Positions 50,809-59,566 of a DNA stretch of 64,000 bases are shown here, one piece after another. Position 1 is the stretch's first letter, and each line of letters begins with the position of its first letter. The position numbers were made by a program, and so were the translations under genes. Under the pieces are notes generated by a model. It was not told the origin of the DNA. It was given only the letters and a program-made list of their open reading frames with translations, and ran no database searches. The stretch is from Dyadobacter sp. CY343 (GTDB taxonomy: Bacteria; Bacteroidota; Bacteroidia; Cytophagales; Spirosomataceae): assembly GCF_021390335.1 (NCBI RefSeq), contig NZ_JAJUXK010000010.1, positions 173,742 to 237,741 on the forward strand. Direction: 5' to 3'.

Positions 50809-51058
50809 CCACAATCTTACAGGGAAATTTTCAAATACACTATTTCAATCGATCAAAGGAGTGTGAATACCGACTGATCGAGGTGTGGAATCTATTAATC
50901 ATAAGAATCGGATTTTCATCGGTGAGTACGTGCAACTTGATCGTTTGAAACGCGCCTTTGATCGGTACATTACCTGTTTCTATCTATTCCTTTTTTTTGC
51001 GCAGGTATTAGGCACTTATTTTGAGACTCGGATAATGCATTTAATACAAACCCCAACC

Positions 51059-53968
51059 ATGAAACTTAGTATACGATTTACTATTCTGGCGCTTTTGACC
51101 GGAATCACATTTGGAGCCCACGCGCAGTTTGGCGGAGGCGGAGGAGGCCGGCCGGGTGGCGGCGGCGGAGGAGATTTCCGCGGAGGCGGAGACAGGCAGC
51201 GGCAGACGGTTATTCCGGGAACTGCCGAGGATACCCGCAGCGGAAGCGGAAAAATCAGAGGTATCTTGGTGGATTCGGTTAGTAACAAACCGGTCGAATT
51301 CGCTGCATTATCTCTTGTTGATATTAAAACGAACAACCCGATCGATGGTACCACTACAAACGAAAAAGGGGAGTTCAATATGTCGAAAGTGGCTGCGGGC
51401 GATTTCAAGATCCTTATTTCATTTATTGGCTATAAAACAAAAACGATCAACGATATCAAGATAGATCGTAAATCGGACCTTAACCTGGGTTCTATAAGCA
51501 TGGCGCCGGATGTGGTGCAGCTGAACGAAGTGGAAGTGGTTGGAATGGCGCAGCTGGTGGAAGAAAAGGTGGACAGGCTGGTTTATAATGCTGAAAAGGA
51601 TATTACCAGCAAAGGCGGCGATGCTTCCGATATTATGCGGAAAGTCCCGATGCTGACGGTTGATCTGGACGGAAATATTTCATTAAGAGGTAGTTCCAAT
51701 GTTCGGGTATTGATCAATAACAAACCTTCTACTATTATCGCAACCAGTGTAGCAGATGCATTGCGCCAGATTCCGGCGGATATGATCAAATCGGTGGAGG
51801 TGATCACTTCACCTTCCGCCAAATATGATGCGGAAGGTTCTGCGGGTATTATCAATATCGTGACCAAGAAAAGCACGATCCAGGGCGGAACGCTGAATCT
51901 GGATACAGGTATAGGAAACCGGGGTTCTAATTTAGGTTTGAGAGGAAACTACCGCGCTGGCAAAATGGGTTTTAGTCTGGGCGGTTTCGGCCGGTTCAAC
52001 TACAATATGCCGGGTAAATCGGAGAATTTGCAAGTAGGTAAAACAGAGAATTTCTCTATTCGCCAGACCAGCGAGTCTGATAATAAAATGTCTTTCGGTT
52101 CTTACAATTTCGGGTGGGATTATGAGATCGATTCTAAAACTTCCCTGTCCGCAAGTGTTCGTTACGGAATGCGGAATATGCGCAATTCACAACAATTATC
52201 TACGTTTGACACGCCCAGTGCAGGTCCGGTCCGGAACGGTTTCCGGGATGTTAACTCGAAGGATTTGTCCGGTACCTGGGATGTCAATGTAGATTATATC
52301 AAAACGCTTTCGAAGCCACAGCAGGAGTTGAGCATTTCAACACAGTTCAGCCGGAACAACCGCACGAATGATTATGAGGCCGACGTATATTCATGGAGCG
52401 GAACAAGTACACGTGAGTTTCTGGGCCAGGAATTGAACGATAACAACAGCCACAACCAGGAAAGTACGGTCCAGATCGATTACCAGACTCCTATTAAGGA
52501 TAATCAAATGTTTGAATTTGGTGGAAAAGGCATTTTCCGGCAGGTAGTAAGTAATATCGAATACGGCGGGCTGATCGCGGCGAGGCCGGTAAGTGCATTG
52601 AACTATGATCAGAATGTAGGCGCAGGATATTTATCATATACCTATACTACCAAGAGCAGATTTACGATCAAAGCGGGAACGCGCTACGAATATACCAGCA
52701 TCGACGCGACGCAGGGAGAGCAGGGAGAACTGGCCCTGCCATCGTACAGTAACCTGGTACCAAGCCTTAACTTATCCCAAACTTTTGGCAAGGGGCAAAC
52801 CATTAAGTTAGGCTATAACCGCCGTTTGCAGCGTCCGGGTATTCAATTTCTGAACCCTAACGTAAACTCTGCGAATCCAAAGAACATCAGTTTCGGTAAT
52901 CCAAATCTGGATCCTGAGCTGACAGATCAGGTGGAAGTAGGGACCAGTTTCTTCAAAAATTCCCTATATGTCAATGTTTCGGGTTTTGCCCGGTTCACCA
53001 ATAATTCCATCGAGAGCATTCGTACTACCGATACTTCAGGTGTGATTTCTACCACCTTTGGTAATATTGGTGAGAAGAAAAACTACGGTGTGAATGTCTT
53101 CGGAAATATCACATTGTTCAAAAAATGGCAGATCGGTGGTGGATTTGATGCCTATTATGCAAATCTGACAAACAATAGCCCGGATCCTTCGCTCCAATCC
53201 AATAACAGCGGGGTGGTTATCAGCGGTCGTTTCCGTACCAGTTTAAATATCAAAAATGGCTGGGGATTGCAGGCTGGCGGTTTTGCCCGCGGTCGCGAAG
53301 TGCAGTTGCAGGGAACGCAGGCTGGTTTCCGGATGTATGATCTGGGAATTAAAAAGGATTTCAAGAACAAACGCGGAAGTATAGGTTTCGGAATGGAAAA
53401 CTTCCTGGCTCCTTCTTTCAAAATGCGCACCAGTCTTGAATCGAATACATTTACACAAACGAATACCAACTATCTGTTTAACAGAGGTTTTAGGTTGAAT
53501 TTCTCTTATCGTTTGGGTAAAATGACTTTCGTAGAGCAAAAATCGCGCAGAAGAAAATCGATTAATAACGATGATCAGAAAAGCGACGGCGGCGGAATGG
53601 ACGGTGGCGGCGGTGGACAAGCTGCACCCGCAATATCTACTCCGGCGATCACACCTGCAAGACCAAACGGAGCGGGAAGACCGCAAGGCGTGGCTCCAAC
53701 CGGAGATAGCACCACAAGACCTGTGCGTCAGGGAATGCCGATGCAGCCGGGAGTAACTCCGGATTCGACGATGAGAAGAGATTCAACAATGCGTCCTGAT
53801 TCGACAATGCGACCAGCTGTACCTGCTGTAATGCCGGATTCGGCAGCCAGACCAGTAGTTCCGGCAGATTCTACCATGAAACCTGATAGTTCGGCTCTTC
53901 CCGTGAAAACAGATTCAATTCCGGCAAAACCTGCGGTTCCCGCGGATTCACTGCCGAAGAAAGAGTAA
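51059..53968 (+). CDS. Outer-membrane TonB-receptor-like beta-barrel protein with a disordered C-terminal tail
   Basis: 969 residues from the ATG at 51059 (MKLSIRFTILALLTGITFGA), a clear signal peptide; upstream in-frame starts lack one. A Gly/Arg-rich stretch (QFGGGGGGRPGGGGGGDFRG) follows the cleavage site. Then come a carboxypeptidase-regulatory-like domain, a plug (DIMRKVPMLTVDLDGNISLR, then EVITSPSAKYDAEGSAGIIN) and an Outer_membrane_beta_b-barrel_3 type barrel ending near residue 824 (GFRLNFSYRLGKMTF). The last 145 residues are Pro/Ser/Asp-rich with DS-repeats such as PDSTMRRDSTMRPDSTMRPA. The gene is divergent from the LytS/LytTR genes, which may control it. Substrate unknown. Confidence 0.85.
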   Translation: MKLSIRFTILALLTGITFGAHAQFGGGGGGRPGGGGGGDFRGGGDRQRQTVIPGTAEDTRSGSGKIRGILVDSVSNKPVEFAALSLVDIKTNNPIDGTTTNEKGEFNMSKVAAGDFKILISFIGYKTKTINDIKIDRKSDLNLGSISMAPDVVQLNEVEVVGMAQLVEEKVDRLVYNAEKDITSKGGDASDIMRKVPMLTVDLDGNISLRGSSNVRVLINNKPSTIIATSVADALRQIPADMIKSVEVITSPSAKYDAEGSAGIINIVTKKSTIQGGTLNLDTGIGNRGSNLGLRGNYRAGKMGFSLGGFGRFNYNMPGKSENLQVGKTENFSIRQTSESDNKMSFGSYNFGWDYEIDSKTSLSASVRYGMRNMRNSQQLSTFDTPSAGPVRNGFRDVNSKDLSGTWDVNVDYIKTLSKPQQELSISTQFSRNNRTNDYEADVYSWSGTSTREFLGQELNDNNSHNQESTVQIDYQTPIKDNQMFEFGGKGIFRQVVSNIEYGGLIAARPVSALNYDQNVGAGYLSYTYTTKSRFTIKAGTRYEYTSIDATQGEQGELALPSYSNLVPSLNLSQTFGKGQTIKLGYNRRLQRPGIQFLNPNVNSANPKNISFGNPNLDPELTDQVEVGTSFFKNSLYVNVSGFARFTNNSIESIRTTDTSGVISTTFGNIGEKKNYGVNVFGNITLFKKWQIGGGFDAYYANLTNNSPDPSLQSNNSGVVISGRFRTSLNIKNGWGLQAGGFARGREVQLQGTQAGFRMYDLGIKKDFKNKRGSIGFGMENFLAPSFKMRTSLESNTFTQTNTNYLFNRGFRLNFSYRLGKMTFVEQKSRRRKSINNDDQKSDGGGMDGGGGGQAAPAISTPAITPARPNGAGRPQGVAPTGDSTTRPVRQGMPMQPGVTPDSTMRRDSTMRPDSTMRPAVPAVMPDSAARPVVPADSTMKPDSSALPVKTDSIPAKPAVPADSLPKKE

Positions 53969-53990
53969 TACATAACCCGTTAACCGAAGT

Positions 53991-54017
53991 AAAGCCCGGA
54001 CTCAGTGCCGGGCTTTT
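53991..54017. terminator. Bidirectional terminator between the barrel gene and hemC
   Basis: AAAGCCCGG (53991-53999) pairs with CCGGGCTTT (54008-54016) around an eight-base loop, followed by T-rich sequence (TTACTTTTT) on the plus strand. On the minus strand it also precedes a T run (CTTTACTTCGG). Confidence 0.8.
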
Positions 54018-54022
54018 ACTTT

Positions 54023-54955
54023 TTAGGCCAGTGTATTTTGAGATCGGATCGACTGCAATATCCTGTCGGCGCCTGCTTCGAGGAGCTCGTCGGCGAGGGC
54101 TAGTCCGAGTTCTTCCGGGAAAGCCTTTGCGCCGGTTTGCGTTTTGCGGATCAACTCAGAACCGTCGAGACTGACGATGCCGCCTGTAATATGGATCTGC
54201 TCTTCATTTAATGTCGCCATAGCGAATACAGGAATACTGCATCCACCCTGTAATCTTTTCAGGAATGCGCGCTCGGTAAGGAGGCAGGTTTCTGTTTCTT
54301 TATGGTTTAAGAGCACTTTCAGGATCGCTTTTTTGGATTCATCGAGGGTTACCGCGCATTCAATCGCAACACTTCCCTGCCCGACAGCCGGCGTGAATTC
54401 ATCCAATAGCAAATGCTCTGCGATCTTATTATCGTACTCCATTCTGTGCACTCCGGCATAAGCGAGTAACAGCGCGTCACATTGTCCTTCTTCGAGTTTT
54501 CTAAGGCGCGTTTGCAGGTTCCCCCGCATATCCACAGTTTTGATCTGGGGATAAAAATGCTTCAAAATAGCTATTCGGCGGGTCGAAGAAGTACCGACTA
54601 CAAACGTTTCGCCGCTTTTCAGCGACAATGCAGTATTGTGGCTTACGAGCACATCGTTCGCTTTTTCGCGCTCGGTAAATGCGATTATTTCGAATGCATC
54701 GTCTAGTTGTGATTGCAGATCTTTTGCGCTGTGTACAGCAATATCAATTCCGCCACTTCGCAGCTGGTCTTCCAGTTCCTCTGTAAAAACGCCTTTGCTT
54801 CCAATTTTTGACAAAGACCTGTCAAGGATTTTGTCTCCTTTTGTCTCAATAATAACAATTTCCGAATCTATCCCGCCAGCGAGCAACAAGTCCCTGACAT
54901 AATATGCCTGCCAAAGAGCGAGCCTGCTACCGCGTGTTCCAATTTTAATATGCAT
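54023..54955 (-). CDS. hemC: Porphobilinogen deaminase (hydroxymethylbilane synthase)
   Basis: 310 residues. The N-terminus KIGTRGSRLALWQAYYVRDL, the motif VHSAKDLQSQL, VVGTSSTRRIAIL, and DMRGNLQTRLRKLEEGQCDA are all diagnostic. The dipyrromethane cofactor would attach to Cys239 in LQGGCSIP. The enzyme joins four porphobilinogen units into hydroxymethylbilane in haem synthesis. No other haem gene is near. The start is 28 bases from the end of the higA gene on the same strand, so read-through from higBA is possible. Confidence 0.96.
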   Translation of the reverse strand: MHIKIGTRGSRLALWQAYYVRDLLLAGGIDSEIVIIETKGDKILDRSLSKIGSKGVFTEELEDQLRSGGIDIAVHSAKDLQSQLDDAFEIIAFTEREKANDVLVSHNTALSLKSGETFVVGTSSTRRIAILKHFYPQIKTVDMRGNLQTRLRKLEEGQCDALLLAYAGVHRMEYDNKIAEHLLLDEFTPAVGQGSVAIECAVTLDESKKAILKVLLNHKETETCLLTERAFLKRLQGGCSIPVFAMATLNEEQIHITGGIVSLDGSELIRKTQTGAKAFPEELGLALADELLEAGADRILQSIRSQNTLA

Positions 54956-54983
54956 GATTTACTTGCTTCTGTTTTTCAGGTAT

Positions 54984-55343
54984 TTAGTAGGCTTGGATTA
55001 GTATTTCCGCCGGAATATTAAGAGCCTGATTTAGCTTCCGAATCATTCCTAAACTGAGCTTGCGCTTGCCGGAAAGAATTTCCGATTTACGTGATCTGAA
55101 ACCCAATATATCTGATAGCTCTTTTTCAGACATTCCTAATTGCTCCAATCTGAATCGGATAGCCTCTAATGGATTCGGTTTCGGTATCTGAAAATTAAGC
55201 TTTTCGTAATCTTGTACAAGAATAGATAGTACTTCCAGTTCATCTGATTCCACAGAATCAGGTACCAGATCTTTCTGCATCAATCGATATATCTGACGTA
55301 ACGCCTGCTCGTGCTGCTCATTGTTCTTAATTGGAGTCGCCAT
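54984..55343 (-). CDS. higA: HigA-type antitoxin/XRE transcriptional regulator
   Basis: 119 residues. The C-terminal half is a helix-turn-helix domain: FRLEQLGMSEKELSDILGFR followed by SRKSEILSGKRKLSLGMIRK, as in HigA antitoxins with an N-terminal toxin-binding extension (QALRQIYRLMQKDLV). The start overlaps the toxin gene by 17 bases, the toxin-first order typical of higBA. It would bind HigB and repress the operon at the inverted repeat just upstream of higB. Confidence 0.88.
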   Translation of the reverse strand: MATPIKNNEQHEQALRQIYRLMQKDLVPDSVESDELEVLSILVQDYEKLNFQIPKPNPLEAIRFRLEQLGMSEKELSDILGFRSRKSEILSGKRKLSLGMIRKLNQALNIPAEILIQAY

Positions 55344-55638
55344 ATTCTATATTTTTTGCGTCAATTTTGTCGTAAGCGTCATGGGGGCCAAACCATACAA
55401 TGAAAACAATTTTCAATCTGAATTCAATATCAACGATCAGCCTGTAGGTATTGCCATGTATGTTAAAAACAACTCGTTTGCTGCTCAGTATTGAAGCATT
55501 TCGATATTGTTCTTTGAGTTCATTGGGAGAATTCCAATCGGCCAATTCAGCTTCTTCGTTCCACGCTAGCAGGGATTGCTTCGCTTTTGGATAGTTTTCC
55601 CAGTAAGTCTTCAACGTTTTTACAGCTATTACCCGCAT
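55327..55638 (-). CDS. higB: HigB-type toxin (mRNA interferase, RelE fold)
   Basis: 103 residues. The sequence begins MRVIAVKTLKTYWENYPKAK and contains ELKEQYRNASILSSKRVVFN, GNTYRLIVDIEFRLKIVFIV and WFGPHDAYDKID, the compact RelE/HigB pattern with the late F-I-x-x-F-x-x-H-x-x-Y-D block. HigB-family toxins cut mRNA on the ribosome. It is followed by its antitoxin gene with a 17-base overlap. The pair is complete and probably active. Confidence 0.88.
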   Translation of the reverse strand: MRVIAVKTLKTYWENYPKAKQSLLAWNEEAELADWNSPNELKEQYRNASILSSKRVVFNIHGNTYRLIVDIEFRLKIVFIVWFGPHDAYDKIDAKNIEYGDSN

Positions 55639-55641
55639 CTC

Positions 55642-55663
55642 ACATTATAAAGATACATAATGT
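55642..55663 (-). promoter_or_regulatory. Operator-like inverted repeat upstream of higBA
   Basis: ACATTAT (55642-55648) and ATAATGT (55657-55663) form seven-base arms with an eight-base spacer, ending 4 bases before the higB ATG. On the minus strand it overlaps TATCTTTA, a near match to the -7 element. Confidence 0.45.
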
Positions 55664-55690
55664 TCCCAAATTGGTTACGGTTTTTGAGAT

Positions 55691-56593
55691 CTAAACTCCA
55701 ACAGTATCCCCTTCGTCGGTAACAATTTTATCTTCAATATAGCTAACAATCAATGCGGCTACATCGATCCCGCTTACTTCCTCAATTCCGCGCAGGCCGG
55801 GGGAGGAATTGACTTCCATAACCAATGGGCCGCGGTCAGATTGCAGCATATCGACGCCGGCGATCTTCACGCCCAATGCTTTTGCCGCAGCTACGGCAGT
55901 TTCTTCTTCTTCCGGGGTAAGTTCCACCAGGCTGCCCTGGCCTCCCCGGTGCAGGTTGCTTCTGAAATCTCCGTCGGCTCCCTGGCGGCGCATTGCCGCT
56001 ATTACTTTATTTCCGATCACAAATGCCCGGATATCCGCGCCTTTTGATTCGGCAATATATTCTTGGATCAAGAAATTGGCTCTCAATCCGTAAAAAGCTT
56101 CAATCGTAGATTTTGCTGCCTTGATGGTTTCGGCTAAAACTACGCCTACTCCCTGCGTTCCTTCCAGTAGTTTGATCACCACCGGCGGCCCGCCGACAAG
56201 GTGGATCAGTTCATTTACCTGCGACGGATTTTTAGCAAAAACGGTTTTTGGAATATCAATACCGGCTTTTGCTAAAACCTGCATACTGCGCAACTTGTCG
56301 CGCGAACGCAATATCGCCTGTGATTTGACGGTCGTGAAAACTTTCATCAATTCCAGCTGGCGTACCACGGCACAGCCGAATGCACTCACAGATGTACCAA
56401 TTCTCGGAATAGCCGCGTCGATCTCCGGGATCGGTTTTCCCTTGTATATAATTGTTGGCTTGCCTCCCTCGATCATGACAAAGCACTTAACATGGTCAAT
56501 AACAGTGGCCTCGTGGCCTTTTTGCTTGATTGCCTCCACCAAACGGCGCGTCGAATAAAGGTCTGCATTGGTGGACAAAACGGCGATTTTCAT
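55691..56593 (-). CDS. rimK: RimK family ATP-grasp ligase (ribosomal protein S6 modification type)
   Basis: 300 residues from the ATG at 56593 (MKIAVLSTNADLYSTRRLVE); a longer frame starts at 56635 inside the protease gene. The ATP-grasp domain shows PPVVIKLLEGTQGVGVVLAE, LIQEYIAESKGADIRAFVIG, and the metal-binding end VMEVNSSPGLRGIEEVSGID. RimK adds glutamates to the C-terminus of ribosomal protein S6, or to a related acceptor. A RimB-like protease gene lies directly upstream, as in known rim clusters. A RimA-type regulator is not seen. Confidence 0.9.
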   Translation of the reverse strand: MKIAVLSTNADLYSTRRLVEAIKQKGHEATVIDHVKCFVMIEGGKPTIIYKGKPIPEIDAAIPRIGTSVSAFGCAVVRQLELMKVFTTVKSQAILRSRDKLRSMQVLAKAGIDIPKTVFAKNPSQVNELIHLVGGPPVVIKLLEGTQGVGVVLAETIKAAKSTIEAFYGLRANFLIQEYIAESKGADIRAFVIGNKVIAAMRRQGADGDFRSNLHRGGQGSLVELTPEEEETAVAAAKALGVKIAGVDMLQSDRGPLVMEVNSSPGLRGIEEVSGIDVAALIVSYIEDKIVTDEGDTVGV

Positions 56594-56627
56594 AGAATCG
56601 GAATAATTAGCAGAACGGGTGAGGGTA

Positions 56628-57092
56628 TTATTCATCAGACTTCAAACGCTTTGACGCGGACGAAAGCTTTGAAGCGGATAGATTTTTTTGGGAAACGTCA
56701 ATGAGAAATCTGTTTTTCAACAATTTGCGGCCAAGTAATATGGGATACTGCATTTTGCGGCGATTCGCGAGCGAGAATTCGGTTCGTATCTTTTTTCCGA
56801 AAATCTTGATCTTGGTTTTAATTACATATCGTTTTTCTTCTTTTCCAGAGGAATTTCGGACAAATGTTTCCTTGAATTCGTCGACGATAAAAGACTCCTG
56901 CGGGGCTCCTTTTTTTTTATCGAGATAAAATTGCAGCTGAATTTGCTCGCCTTCCTTGATCAATTTTACCCGCGAACAATGAATGGAAGAGGTAGTAGCT
57001 CCCGAATCGATCCGTACCGGGACATTGAACCAGCCCAATTCGGGCAAGTCTACGATGTCCGTTGCGCCGATTATTTGTAGTGAGTGTTTCAT
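56628..57092 (-). CDS. RimB-like retropepsin family protease (DUF785)
   Basis: 154 residues. The aspartic protease-like motif PVRIDSGATTSSIHCSRVKL has the D-S/T-G-A triad, with ILLGRKLLKNRFLIDVSQK as the conserved late block. The family (ATP-dependent zinc protease/RimB) accompanies RimK in many bacteria and is thought to counter or process the glutamylated S6 tail. Its stop overlaps the holB start on one side, and rimK follows 34 bases downstream. The C-terminal KNLSASKLSSASKRLKSDE is a basic, likely flexible tail. Confidence 0.8.
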   Translation of the reverse strand: MKHSLQIIGATDIVDLPELGWFNVPVRIDSGATTSSIHCSRVKLIKEGEQIQLQFYLDKKKGAPQESFIVDEFKETFVRNSSGKEEKRYVIKTKIKIFGKKIRTEFSLANRRKMQYPILLGRKLLKNRFLIDVSQKNLSASKLSSASKRLKSDE

Positions 57093-58207
57093 TTGCGCTG
57101 AAAAAAATGAGCGATAGTTAGTGAAAGATCCAGAAAAACCATTTTCGCCCGCACATTCCGCTCAATATGGTAATGCGCCGTATTTACCTCGCCGACCATC
57201 CTTTCCAAGGAATCAAAAGTGACCGCTTTTGAAAAATTTTGAACAAAAGTCAGTTCTTCCTGAGGTACTCTAAGTAATTCGCCGGCTCCATTACTCCAAA
57301 TCAGCATATCTCTGAAAAGCCGCAATGCATATTCCAAAAGGCCTTTTTGCCGCTCTTTGGGCATTACATCATATCCGTCAGCAAGCTTCACCAGGTGTGA
57401 AACATCATATTTATAGCAGGAACGCATCCAGCCGGCAAACCAGCCCGAGCGATCGTCTTCGTCTTCCTGAACCAGTTTTAATGCTTCGGACAAATTTCCA
57501 TCGCACAAATAAGTAGCCTGATTGACGATGCTTTCACTGATATCCTGTTTTTTCAGATAGCTGCGGATTTCGTCATCGGAAAATGCAGGAATTGTAATGC
57601 GCTGGGTGCGGGAAATAATGGTTGTCAACAATTTGTCAGACTGGTCACTTACGAGTAGAAAAAGTGTCTTTTCAGGCGGTTCTTCCAGGATTTTGAGTAT
57701 TGCATTGGAGGAAGCCGCATTCATAATATCGGGCTTCCAGATCAGCAGGATCTTATATTCGCCTTCGTACGCTTTTACCGAAAGTTTCCTGAGAATACCT
57801 CTTGCCTCCTCCACAGAAATATTTCCCTGCTTATTTTCAGCGCTGATAAAGTCCAGCCAGTCCGGCAAAACCCGGTAAGGATTTTCGAGCAAAAACGTGC
57901 GCCAGAGTGGGAGAAAAGCTTCACTGGTTTTACCGTCCGTTTTTTTGGAGGTTGCAATAGGGAAAATGAAGTGGAAATCAGGGTGAATCAGTTTACCCAT
58001 TTTGAAGCAGGAGGCACAAGTTCCGCACGCATCATCTTCCTGCTTGTTTTCGCAATTAATATAGGTTGAAAAAGCCAGCGCCATTGCCAGCCCTGCCCCG
58101 CCCGGCGGAAAGTCAAATAGCTGTGCATGTGCCAGGTGACTATTTTTCACCGAGCGCCTCAGCGTGGATTTGATCGGTTCTAGGCCTGGAATATCTTTAA
58201 AGAGCAC
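57089..58207 (-). CDS. holB: DNA polymerase III delta' subunit
   Basis: 372 residues. The clamp-loader features are AQLFDFPPGGAGLAMALAFS in the place of a Walker A (degenerate, as normal for delta'), the zinc module with CENK...CGTCASCFKMGKLIHPD, and SSNAILKILEEPPEKTLFLL with ITTIISRTQRITIPA (sensor region). It is a non-hydrolysing part of the clamp loader. The ATG begins the minus-strand run holB-rimB-rimK, with the rimB start overlapping by 4 bases. Confidence 0.9.
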   Translation of the reverse strand: MLFKDIPGLEPIKSTLRRSVKNSHLAHAQLFDFPPGGAGLAMALAFSTYINCENKQEDDACGTCASCFKMGKLIHPDFHFIFPIATSKKTDGKTSEAFLPLWRTFLLENPYRVLPDWLDFISAENKQGNISVEEARGILRKLSVKAYEGEYKILLIWKPDIMNAASSNAILKILEEPPEKTLFLLVSDQSDKLLTTIISRTQRITIPAFSDDEIRSYLKKQDISESIVNQATYLCDGNLSEALKLVQEDEDDRSGWFAGWMRSCYKYDVSHLVKLADGYDVMPKERQKGLLEYALRLFRDMLIWSNGAGELLRVPQEELTFVQNFSKAVTFDSLERMVGEVNTAHYHIERNVRAKMVFLDLSLTIAHFFQRK

Positions 58208-58245
58208 GGTAAATCTGAGTTAACTTTTTAGAATGAAGTGCGTGT

Positions 58246-59439
58246 TTAATAATTACGCTGATTTTGTGTTAGGTCAAATACCGCCTGCAAAATGGCACGA
58301 TCTGTTTCCTCAAAATCGACATTTCGTCTGCCAACTGTGTCAGCAGCAACTGCCGCAGCTTTTTGCAGGCGATATTCACAGATACCTTCCGCAGATCCGC
58401 CCCAGGAAAAAGAAGGAATGTGTTTTTGCTGAAAACCACCACCAAATACATTCACACTTACGCCAACTATGGTTCCGGTGTTGAACATGGTAGAAATGCC
58501 GGCTTTTGAATAATCTCCCATGATCAGTCCGCAGTTTGTTAAACCGGTACTTTCCAGCTGGTTTGTCGCATAACTGTGCAGTTTGACAATGCTATGGTCG
58601 TTTTTGAGATTTGAGTTATTTGTATTTGCGCCGAGGTTACACCATTCTCCTAGAACAGAATTGCCGAGATAACCATCGTGTCCTTTGTTGCTATAAGCTG
58701 TTAATATACTGTTACTTATCTCACCACCTGCTTTGCAAAAAGGTCCGATGGTAGTATTGGGCCGGATCTTAGTTCCCTGTGCCAGTACCGAACTTTCACC
58801 GATCGCGAATGGCCCCTGTACCATAGAACCCTCCTGGATCAATGCATTTTTACCAATATAAATGGGGCCGTTTTCTGCATTCAAAATGGAAGCCTTAAGA
58901 ACAGCACCTTCTTCGACGAATATCTGATCGGGATTATAGCAATGCGTATAAGGATCAGAAATCGCTATTGATTTTTTATTAGATGTAATTCTTTCAAAAT
59001 CAGCTTTAATCTGAGCTCCGTTGAAAGTGAATATATCCCAAACGTTCCTGATTAGGGTGAATGGTTTTGAATAAGTTAGCAGGTTAAACTGACCAGTTTC
59101 TCGACTATATTGCCACGATTTGTCAGTTCTTAATGCCAGCAACTCGTCCTTTTCGGAGATCAGCATAGCACCGATTTCCAAACTATTTATGACTTTAATT
59201 AACTCAACGTCAGGACAGAGGCCGCCATTGATATACAAATTATCGCCGGTCTTAATGGAAGTGAACTTTGTACTTAAGTACGCTTCTGTCTGGAAATATA
59301 CCGTCGAATTAAGGCAGCCCGCCCATTTTTCGGCGATTGTCTGAATGCCGCAGCGAATTCCGGCAACAGGCCTGGTGTATGTAAGTGGCAATAGCTGTGT
59401 GCGAAGTACTGGGTCGTCAAAGAGAATTACAGCGGGCAT
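58246..59439 (-). CDS. GlmU-like sugar nucleotidyltransferase with left-handed beta-helix (NTP_transf_4)
   Basis: 397 residues. The N-terminal part begins MPAVILFDDPVLRTQLLPLT, not the usual GxGTRM sugar-nucleotidyltransferase loop, and is the degenerate domain found in this Bacteroidota family. The C-terminal half is a hexapeptide-repeat helix (VFVEEGAVLKASIL, IYIGKNALIQEGSMV, SSVLAQGTKIRPNTTI and later repeats) as in acyl/acetyl transferases. By context it could bind or transfer to a sugar phosphate for wall precursors, but the missing loop argues against ordinary GlmU uridylyl transfer. The position between holB and rpmE2 is typical for the phylum. Confidence 0.8.
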   Translation of the reverse strand: MPAVILFDDPVLRTQLLPLTYTRPVAGIRCGIQTIAEKWAGCLNSTVYFQTEAYLSTKFTSIKTGDNLYINGGLCPDVELIKVINSLEIGAMLISEKDELLALRTDKSWQYSRETGQFNLLTYSKPFTLIRNVWDIFTFNGAQIKADFERITSNKKSIAISDPYTHCYNPDQIFVEEGAVLKASILNAENGPIYIGKNALIQEGSMVQGPFAIGESSVLAQGTKIRPNTTIGPFCKAGGEISNSILTAYSNKGHDGYLGNSVLGEWCNLGANTNNSNLKNDHSIVKLHSYATNQLESTGLTNCGLIMGDYSKAGISTMFNTGTIVGVSVNVFGGGFQQKHIPSFSWGGSAEGICEYRLQKAAAVAADTVGRRNVDFEETDRAILQAVFDLTQNQRNY

Positions 59440-59495
59440 ATTGAATTAGTATGTATGATCAAAGTTCGGTCATTTTATTGGTTGGGACAAAAAAA

Positions 59496-59532
59496 GAAGC
59501 AGTCTCCTGAACATTTGTCAGGAGACTGCTTC
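59496..59532 (-). terminator. Strong Rho-independent terminator after rpmE2
   Basis: GAAGCAGTCTCCTGA and TCAGGAGACTGCTTC form a perfect 15-base stem with a seven-base loop. On the minus strand it is followed by TTTTTTTG. Confidence 0.9.
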
Positions 59533-59566
59533 CATAATTATTTAAAGCCAAAAAGCGAAGTGCTGA

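Noticed and set aside
50885..51058. Longer N-terminus for the barrel protein
   Set aside because: The upstream in-frame start would bury the signal peptide that begins at 51059.
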